The notes beneath the pieces were generated by a model that did no database searches, was not told the origin of the DNA, and saw only the letters and a list, made by a program, of their open reading frames with translations. Below, one piece after another: positions 7,704 to 12,028 of a stretch of 12,028 nt of DNA. Made by a program: the position numbers and the translations under genes. Position 1 is the first letter of the stretch. The number at the start of each line of letters is the position of its first letter. The stretch covers positions 1 through 12,028 of the forward strand of contig JAKLLI010000028.1 in the NCBI GenBank assembly GCA_023150195.1. The letters run 5' to 3'. Origin of the DNA: Azonexus sp. (GTDB taxonomy: Bacteria; Pseudomonadota; Gammaproteobacteria; Burkholderiales; Rhodocyclaceae).

Positions 7704-7984
7704 TTGCTGCGGTGAGCGGCGATGTGTGCGGTCAACGCGCGCAGGGAGGAAAAAATGCGGATGTTGTCTTCGTTGTCGGAGCGCAGCTGAAAGCCGTAGC
7801 GCTTGGAAACGACCAGCGCAATTTCCAGTACGTCGATGGAGTCCAGTCCCAGCCCTTCGCCAAACAAGGGGGCATCGGCTTCGATTTCATCCGCCCCCAT
7901 GTCCAGATTGAGCGCCGAAATGATCAGTTCGGCGACTTCCGGCAACAGGCCGGTGACGACTTCCGGGGAAAGGGCTTCGGACAT
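7700..7984 (-). CDS. Acyl carrier protein (second in operon)
   Basis: The product is 94 residues, acidic, with the phosphopantetheine attachment motif G-L-D-S-I-D; Ser49 would carry the prosthetic group. The segment before it (E-A-D-A-P-L-F-G-E-G-L) and after it (V-L-E-I-A-L-V-V-S-K-R-Y-G) follows the four-helix ACP pattern. The G-E-G-L-G-L-D-S-I-D-V-L-E form is the variant seen in aryl-polyene ACPs rather than the housekeeping AcpP motif D-S-L-D-T-V-E. It lies 17 bases after the ketosynthase stop, with a GGAA ribosome-binding sequence six bases before the ATG, and overlaps the membrane-protein gene by ATGA. It presumably carries the starter or the growing chain. Confidence 0.94.
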   Translation of the reverse strand: MSEALSPEVVTGLLPEVAELIISALNLDMGADEIEADAPLFGEGLGLDSIDVLEIALVVSKRYGFQLRSDNEDNIRIFSSLRALTAHIAAHRSK

Positions 7985-8001
7985 GATGAGTTCCGTGAAG
8001 A

Positions 8002-9249
8002 TCAGGCGGGCACGGCGCGGAAGGCCAGCACCGCGTTGCTGCCACCAAAGGCAAAGGAATTGGAGAGTGCGGCGCGCAGGGGCTGGGCGCGGCTGTGGGT
8101 GATGTGCTCCACCCCGGTGCAGGCGGGATCGAGGGACTCGAGATGGGCCGTCGGCGGAATGCGTTGCTCGCGCAGGGCCAGTACCGTGGTGATGGCTTCG
8201 ATGGCGCCGGCAGCACCCAGCAGGTGGCCGTGCATGGACTTGGTGGCGCTGACCGGCAGTTGCGCTGCCCGCTCGCCAAAGACCTGCTTCAGTGCGGCCA
8301 CTTCCACGGGATCGCCCTCGCTGGTCGCGGTGCCGTGGGCATTGATGTAATCGATGTCGTCAGCGGTCAAACCGGCATCGGCGAGCGTGTCCCTGAGTGC
8401 CCTCACCTGCCCGGCGGCCTCGGGCCTGACCAGATGGCTGTGGTCGCAACTGGTGCCGTAGCCGACGATTTCCCCGAGAATGCTGGCGCCACGGGCTTCG
8501 GCGTGCGCCCAATCTTCCAGTACCAGCGCCGCCCCGCCCTCGCCCAGCACCAGACCACGGCGGTCCGCAGAGAATGGCCGGCAGGCGCGCGGCGAGCTTT
8601 CGGCATCGCCCGGCGCCATGACGCGCAGCGCTTCCCAGGCACGGGCCACGCCGTAGGCTTGCGGTACATCGGAGCCGCCGGTCACCATCACCGTGGCCTC
8701 GCCGGAACGTACCCGCCGAAAGGCTTCGCCGATGGCGATGGCCGACGAGGCACAGGCCACCGTGTGGCTCATGCTGACGCCGCCAAGGCCCAGCTGAATG
8801 GAAATGTGCGCATTGGCGGCATTGTTCATGCCGAGAATGACGGCCAGAGGTGACAGGCGCTCGCGCCCCTTTTGCCAGAGTTCGCGATAGCCTTTTTCGT
8901 AAGCCAGCGTGCCGCCCAGTGCCGTACCCCAGGCACAGCCCCAGGTGGTGCGTGCTTCGCCATCGGTCGTACGGGGTAGACCGGCGTTGTCCCAGGCCGC
9001 GAAGGCTGCGGCCATGCCCAGTTGGGCGAAGCGATCCATCATCGATGCCAGCGGCTTGCCGAGCACGGCTTCCGGATCGAAAGCCGGACAACTGACAAAG
9101 GGGATGGAGAGCGGTCGGGGCAGGTCGTCGGTCAACAGGTGGCGAACCGCAGATTCGCCGGCACAGAGCCGGGCAAAGTAATCGTCGAGGTCGCCGCCAT
9201 ACGGGCTGACCAGACCGAGGCCGGTAATTGCCACGCGCCGCTGGCTCAT
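8002..9249 (-). CDS. Beta-ketoacyl-ACP synthase (KAS I/II-type ketosynthase)
   Basis: The product is 415 residues, full length for FabF-like enzymes. The complete Cys-His-His active site is visible: Cys166 in T-V-A-C-A-S-S-A, His305 in N-A-H-G-T-A-T-S-E-G-D, and His340 in K-S-M-H-G-H-L-L-G-A-A-G. The glycine-rich G-E-G-G-A-A-L-V-L-E and the terminal S-F-A-F-G-G-S-N-A loop are also present. It therefore should be a condensing enzyme and not a decarboxylase-only chain length factor. It would extend an ACP-bound chain with malonyl-ACP. It sits three bases downstream of one ACP gene and 17 bases upstream of another. Aryl-polyene clusters usually have more than one KS; only this one falls in the window. 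Confidence 0.95.
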   Translation of the reverse strand: MSQRRVAITGLGLVSPYGGDLDDYFARLCAGESAVRHLLTDDLPRPLSIPFVSCPAFDPEAVLGKPLASMMDRFAQLGMAAAFAAWDNAGLPRTTDGEARTTWGCAWGTALGGTLAYEKGYRELWQKGRERLSPLAVILGMNNAANAHISIQLGLGGVSMSHTVACASSAIAIGEAFRRVRSGEATVMVTGGSDVPQAYGVARAWEALRVMAPGDAESSPRACRPFSADRRGLVLGEGGAALVLEDWAHAEARGASILGEIVGYGTSCDHSHLVRPEAAGQVRALRDTLADAGLTADDIDYINAHGTATSEGDPVEVAALKQVFGERAAQLPVSATKSMHGHLLGAAGAIEAITTVLALREQRIPPTAHLESLDPACTGVEHITHSRAQPLRAALSNSFAFGGSNAVLAFRAVPA

Positions 9250-9252
9250 GGC

Positions 9253-9492
9253 TTAGCTCTTTTGCGTGGCGATCAGGCCGTCCATCAGCGTGATCATTTC
9301 GCCGACGGAGTTCGGGGTCTTGAGATCAGGGGAAAGCTTGATGCCGAAGCGGTCTTCGAACTCGAAAATCAGTTCGAGCATCATCAGGGAGTCGACCCCC
9401 TGGTCGGACAGGACAGCCTCCGGCGTCACCGCATCCGGTTCAACGCCAAGGCGCTCCTTGAGAAATTCGCGAATCAGGCCAATGGAATCCAT
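9253..9492 (-). CDS. Acyl carrier protein (first gene of the operon)
   Basis: The product is 79 residues, with the carrier motif Q-G-V-D-S-L-M-M-L-E and Ser35 as phosphopantetheine site, an acidic helix II/III (L-E-L-I-F-E-F-E-D-R-F-G), and normal ACP length. It differs from the other ACP in the operon in having D-S-L instead of D-S-I and in charge pattern, so the two probably have separate partners. The ATG at 9492 is the only start giving a full-length ACP. No Shine-Dalgarno precedes it, and a good promoter ends only nine bases upstream, so the mRNA may be almost leaderless. The stop is three bases before the ketosynthase start. Confidence 0.93.
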   Translation of the reverse strand: MDSIGLIREFLKERLGVEPDAVTPEAVLSDQGVDSLMMLELIFEFEDRFGIKLSPDLKTPNSVGEMITLMDGLIATQKS

Positions 9493-9635
9493 AGGCTGCG
9501 GATTTTAGCCGAAAGGCCCTGTTTTCCCAAGGTTTTTACGGGGAAATCTTGTCGAAATCGACTCGGGGCGTTCCGATAAAGCGGGATTTGTTACCATGAC
9601 GTTGCCTTTTTCCTGTCGCATCGGCCTTTTTCTCC
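9493..9635. other. Divergent intergenic region between the operon and the PAP2 gene
   Basis: These 143 bases separate two divergent transcription units and are visibly less GC-rich than the flanking genes, with several T tracts (for example GGTTTTTACG at 9531-9540, and C-T-T-T-T-T runs near 9606 and 9627). The minus-strand promoter lies at its left end. For the plus strand, TTGTCG (9549-9554) and GATAAA (about 9575-9580) are the best elements, but their spacing of 20 is too long to call a promoter with confidence. No operator or RNA gene was recognised. Confidence 0.6.
9502..9530 (-). promoter_or_regulatory. Candidate sigma-70 promoter of the aryl-polyene-type operon
   Basis: On the minus strand TTGGGA (9530-9525, four of six bases of the -35 consensus) and TAAAAT (9507-9502, five of six of the -10 consensus) are separated by exactly 17 bases. 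Transcription would begin about seven bases downstream, around 9495, leaving only two to four bases before the ACP ATG at 9492. That gives a leaderless or near-leaderless message, consistent with the missing Shine-Dalgarno. The call rests on motif matching only. Confidence 0.5.
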
Positions 9636-10310
9636 ATGAATCGCTCTGTTTCTTCCCCTTGGTATTGTCAGCTGGGCTCGCGGATTGCCACGTTGTGGCC
9701 GCTCAAGGCCATTGGGACTTCTGCGTTCATGGCCGTGTTCTTTTGGGCCTATTTTTCGGTGATGGCGGCGCCTGCTTCAAGTCCCGTCGTCATGCCCCGC
9801 CTGTTCCTGGACCATGCCATTCCCTTTTCCACACTGGCGTTTCCCGCCTATGTGTCGTTGTGGGTTTACGTGTCCCTGCCCACGGCCCTGATGCCCGGTT
9901 TTCGGCCCTTGCTGTTGCTGGGCCTGTGGTCGGCAGCGCTCTGCCTGTTTTGTCTGGGGGTGTTCTGGGCCCTGCCGACGGCGGTGCCACCGGCGGAGAT
10001 CGATTGGCAGTTGTACCCGGAAATGGCCTTCATCAAGGGCATTGATGCGGCGGGGAATGCCTGCCCTTCCCTGCATGTCGCCTCGGCCGTGTTTTCCGCC
10101 GTCTGGCTGGCGCGGGTATTGGCCAACGTTGGGGCGCCGGTCTGGCTGCGCTGGGCGAGCGGCCTGCAATGTGCGGTCATCATGTGGTCGACCGTGGCCA
10201 CGCGCCAGCATGTGGTCCTCGACGTCATTGCCGGCGCGCTGGTCGGGCTGGCCTTCGGCTGGGCTTCCTTGCGCCAGATCGAATCGGCGCTTGGTCCGCA
10301 GCGTCTTTAG
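9636..10310 (+). CDS. PAP2-family membrane phosphatase / phosphotransferase
   Basis: The product is 224 residues, very hydrophobic, with about five or six membrane segments (near 27-45, 68-84, 90-113, 148-164, 172-188 and 194-210). PAP2 motif 2 is P-S-L-H (144-147). Motif 3 is S-T-V-A-T-R-Q-H-V-V-L-D (185-196), with His192 and Asp196 as expected catalytic residues. The classical motif 1 (K-x6-R-P) is not evident, which fits the Aur1-like branch instead of standard lipid phosphate phosphatases. The enzyme would act on a lipid phosphate or diphosphate at the membrane. It is divergent from the operon, so a functional link is only suggested by adjacency. The ATG at 9636 lacks an obvious Shine-Dalgarno; an out-of-frame ATG at 9596 reads through the same region without motifs. 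Confidence 0.87.
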   Translation: MNRSVSSPWYCQLGSRIATLWPLKAIGTSAFMAVFFWAYFSVMAAPASSPVVMPRLFLDHAIPFSTLAFPAYVSLWVYVSLPTALMPGFRPLLLLGLWSAALCLFCLGVFWALPTAVPPAEIDWQLYPEMAFIKGIDAAGNACPSLHVASAVFSAVWLARVLANVGAPVWLRWASGLQCAVIMWSTVATRQHVVLDVIAGALVGLAFGWASLRQIESALGPQRL

Positions 10311-10313
10311 GAG
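10308..10313 (+). promoter_or_regulatory. Shine-Dalgarno TAGGAG overlapping the PAP2 stop codon
   Basis: TAGGAG includes the TAG stop of the PAP2 gene and stands ten bases before the ATG (10324) of the Hint gene. A nearer ATG at 10319 opens a frame of only 19 codons. The arrangement suggests re-initiation, coupling the Hint gene to PAP2 translation. Confidence 0.5.
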
Positions 10314-10323
10314 CTTTGATGAA

Positions 10324-11100
10324 ATGGTGCGTGCCCGCAGCAAGGAATACGCAGGCGATGCGTTGTACCGGCAGGTGATCGCCGATGCCCAGGCCGAAAT
10401 GCGCCAAGCGGGCAAGGCGCCCGCGCCCTACGGCTTGTGCTTCGCTACGGGGACGCTGATCCACACCAAGGATGGCTTGAAGCCGATCGAACAAATCCAG
10501 ATCGGGGACTGGGTGCTGACCCAGCCGGAGGAGACCGGGGAGCGGACTTATAAGCGGGTAACACGAACCACGCGCTTTGAGGATGCGGCGGTTTGGACGC
10601 TGACGTACTACCCGAAGGCAGAACGGGACAAGGCCCGGGCAGAGGGGCGGATGATGCCTCGTGGCATCGATCGTCGTTTGGTGGTCACGCCCAATCATCC
10701 GTTCTGGGTGAAAGATAAGGGTTGGATCCAGGTCAAGGATCTTGAGAGACATGACTTGGGCGGCGAGGAATTGGAGTTGAGCGACGGGCAGGGCGCAATT
10801 GTCAGTTCGGTGTCCCCACTCTACCGTACGGTGACTGAGGAAGTGGCATGGCAGGAAGGCGATTTTGATCCCGACAATGGCACGTTAATCGATTTGCGTC
10901 ATGGCGCATCCGGCGAACTGGCGTTTAGGGCTACCGGTGCTTTGCGCGCGATTCAGCCTGACTTCGTCGAGCGTTGGAACGAGGAGTCCTATTTCCGGTG
11001 TTCGGTGTTTAACTTCGAAGTTGAGGATTGTCATACCTACTATGTAGGCACTTTGGGTGTATGGGTTCACAACACGAATGCGTTGATTCATCACGTATGA
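10324..11100 (+). CDS. Orphan Hint-domain (intein/hedgehog-like autoprocessing) protein, polymorphic-toxin type
   Basis: The product is 258 residues. After a 38-residue lead it shows an almost complete Hint module. Block A is C-F-A-T-G-T-L-I-H-T-K-D-G with nucleophile Cys39, followed by I-x-x-I-Q-I-G-D-W-V-L. Block B is V-V-T-P-N-H-P-F-W-V with His125. Block F is F-N-F-E-V-E-D-C-H-T-Y-Y-V-G (229-242), and block G is G-V-W-V-H-N (245-250). In polymorphic toxins such a domain releases a C-terminal toxin; here only eight residues, starting Thr251, follow Asn250. There is no long Rhs or filamentous N-terminus, although P-Y-G-L just before Cys39 resembles the D-P-x-G-L that precedes pretoxin Hint domains. 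The reading frame stays open upstream through the PAP2 gene, so the true start is uncertain; the ATG at 10324 is preferred. GC content drops along the gene. Confidence 0.8.
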   Translation: MVRARSKEYAGDALYRQVIADAQAEMRQAGKAPAPYGLCFATGTLIHTKDGLKPIEQIQIGDWVLTQPEETGERTYKRVTRTTRFEDAAVWTLTYYPKAERDKARAEGRMMPRGIDRRLVVTPNHPFWVKDKGWIQVKDLERHDLGGEELELSDGQGAIVSSVSPLYRTVTEEVAWQEGDFDPDNGTLIDLRHGASGELAFRATGALRAIQPDFVERWNEESYFRCSVFNFEVEDCHTYYVGTLGVWVHNTNALIHHV

Positions 11101-11134
11101 AGCGAAAAAAAACTGGTAACGCACCAGGGCAGCA

Positions 11135-11872
11135 TTGGCCGCGCTGGGGGTTCCCAGTGCCGCTACGGCGACGCATTACCATCACTACCACATCGATTTC
11201 AATGCACCGGCCCGGCAGGGCATTATCCATAGCCGGAATTTGCTGAGTGATGGCGTAAGTATGGATAGCGTTGCGGAGCAACAGAACGGCGAACCGCTTG
11301 ATACAACTGTCTTCCATGATCTGGCGTTCGAACTGGCAAGAGAATGGGGGCTCTCGGAGAACGACATGGACATGTATTTCCCGCCTGATCAGGCCTCAAC
11401 CCAGCCCCCAATGATGATTGTTGCCGCAGCCAATCCGACGAAGGAACGGGTTATTGGTGTGTGCGATGTTGCCCAAGGGAATTCGGCAGAAGGAGGATGG
11501 GTCAGTTTTGGCACAGCTGCACAAAGCTATTTGGTACGTTACGAACACAAGGATCCGATGGATGTCGATATTTCCCGGGTGCAGATCAAGCTGCTCGCCG
11601 TGACTCGACAGCCGGAACATGGATCGCTGACCATGACTAATAACGACCCGTACCCAAGTGCCTTGTATCGCCCCGACGCTGGCTACTACGGCAAGGATCG
11701 AATTGAAGCCACGGTGGCTGTCGGCAATGACGTCGTGCGAGTGGTGTACAACTTCGTTGTGCAGCGCAAAGCTGTCGACAATTTGCAAAACGCCGAATAC
11801 CGTAAGCTTTGCCCCAAAGGACTTAACAGGTTACCCAAAAACACCGTGATGCCTTCGGCTATTCATTGCTGA
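11135..11872 (+). CDS. Predicted exported protein with C-terminal cadherin/Ig-like module; 5' end uncertain (TTG start or frameshifted)
   Basis: The 245-codon frame begins at TTG and reads A-A-L-G-V-P-S-A-A-T-A-T, which looks like the tail of a signal peptide, followed by a histidine-rich H-Y-H-H-Y-H and then I-D-F-N. The middle part (about 45-145) is not recognised. Residues about 155-210 show the pattern Q-P-E-H-G-S-L-T ... Y-R-P-D-A-G-Y-Y-G-K-D ... V-V-R-V-V-Y-N-F-V-V, typical of single cadherin/Ig-like beta-sandwich repeats of bacterial surface proteins. An ATG at 11097 overlapping the Hint stop (ATGA) would give a basic M-K-R-K-K amino end in another frame, and a TAA at 11117-11119 blocks direct extension of this frame. 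A one-base loss between about 11117 and 11134 would explain both. The function is unknown. Confidence 0.6.
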   Translation: MAALGVPSAATATHYHHYHIDFNAPARQGIIHSRNLLSDGVSMDSVAEQQNGEPLDTTVFHDLAFELAREWGLSENDMDMYFPPDQASTQPPMMIVAAANPTKERVIGVCDVAQGNSAEGGWVSFGTAAQSYLVRYEHKDPMDVDISRVQIKLLAVTRQPEHGSLTMTNNDPYPSALYRPDAGYYGKDRIEATVAVGNDVVRVVYNFVVQRKAVDNLQNAEYRKLCPKGLNRLPKNTVMPSAIHC

Positions 11873-12028
11873 CGATGCAAAAATTTCTGGCGGTGTCCCG
11901 CGGAGTGGTGTAAGAGCTGAGGGTTTGGGGTTTGCCGTGGGTGCCCTGCAGGGCACCCACGGCGGGCGCGATCGGGAGGTCATCGGAGAACTCCGGTAAG
12001 GTTGGGTTTGCGAATCTCAATCTCTACT
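11873..12028. other. Gene-free right end of the window
   Basis: No reading frame with family features was found. The stretch contains G-rich sequence (GAGGGTTTGGGGTTTG near 11919-11934), the 30-bp palindrome described separately, and a region after 11964 without recognisable motifs. The next gene presumably begins beyond the edge. Confidence 0.6.
11934..11963. repeat. Perfect 30-bp palindrome (possible terminator or intergenic palindromic element)
   Basis: Two 15-base arms, GCCGTGGGTGCCCTG and CAGGGCACCCACGGC, are exact reverse complements with no spacer, centred on CTGCAG. It lies 62 bases after the stop at 11872. As RNA it would form a very stable GC stem. No T tract follows on either strand, so it is not a textbook intrinsic terminator. 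A dispersed intergenic palindromic repeat or the end of a mobile element are alternatives. Confidence 0.7.

Noticed and set aside
9596..10045. 149-codon frame starting at ATG 9596, overlapping the PAP2 gene
   Set aside because: It lacks the PSLH and H-x3-D motifs that are intact in the frame starting at 9636, and its hydrophobicity follows from overlap with a membrane-protein gene.
10319..10378. Short 19-codon frame from ATG 10319, ideally spaced from TAGGAG
   Set aside because: The peptide is out of frame with the Hint domain and has no feature of its own; a leader-peptide role cannot be supported from sequence.
11892..11915. GGTGTCCC...GTGGTGTAAG sequence resembling an insertion-sequence end
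   Set aside because: No matching inverted partner, target duplication or transposase fragment could be found in the window.

Overview
The window is GC-rich DNA from a proteobacterium, most likely a betaproteobacterium. That placement is an inference from gene content, codon style and the tightly packed operon; no rRNA or other phylogenetic marker is present. Two regions meet at a divergent promoter region near position 9500.

Region 1 (1-9492, minus strand) is one long operon of twelve genes. It matches the core of an aryl-polyene / xanthomonadin-type type II fatty-acid/polyketide cluster. In transcription order it encodes: acyl carrier protein (9492-9253), ketosynthase (9249-8002), second acyl carrier protein (7984-7700), COG4648-type membrane protein (7703-7032), AMP-forming acyl/aryl ligase (7035-5698), hotdog-fold dehydratase (5705-5403), LpxL-like acyltransferase (5406-4501), LolA-like periplasmic carrier (4504-3938), MMPL/RND exporter (3941-1602), alpha/beta hydrolase (1605-955), NodB-type polysaccharide deacetylase (953-153), and the first 52 residues of a probable methyltransferase (156-1, running off the edge). 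Eight of the eleven junctions overlap, seven of them as ATGA, so translation is probably coupled. The ligase would load an aryl starter onto an ACP, and KS and dehydratase would take part in chain building. The acyltransferase would attach the product to a lipid carrier, and LolA-like plus MMPL proteins would move it outward. No ketoreductase or thioesterase is visible; these and the remaining KS genes would have to lie left of the window or elsewhere.

Region 2 (9493-12028, plus strand) starts with a PAP2-family membrane phosphatase (9636-10310). Its stop codon is part of the ribosome binding site of a small orphan Hint (intein/hedgehog-like) protein (10324-11100). The Hint stop overlaps a potential ATG (ATGA, 11097-11100) in front of a predicted exported protein ending in a cadherin/Ig-like module (11135-11872). 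Its 5' end looks frameshifted, or it starts at TTG. GC content falls clearly in this part, suggesting acquired accessory DNA. The last 156 bases hold no gene but contain a perfect 30-bp palindrome (11934-11963).

The most notable non-gene signal is a perfect 16-bp palindrome at 1611-1626 whose inner 14 bases equal the ParB-binding parS core known from Pseudomonas. It lies inside the last codons of the exporter gene.
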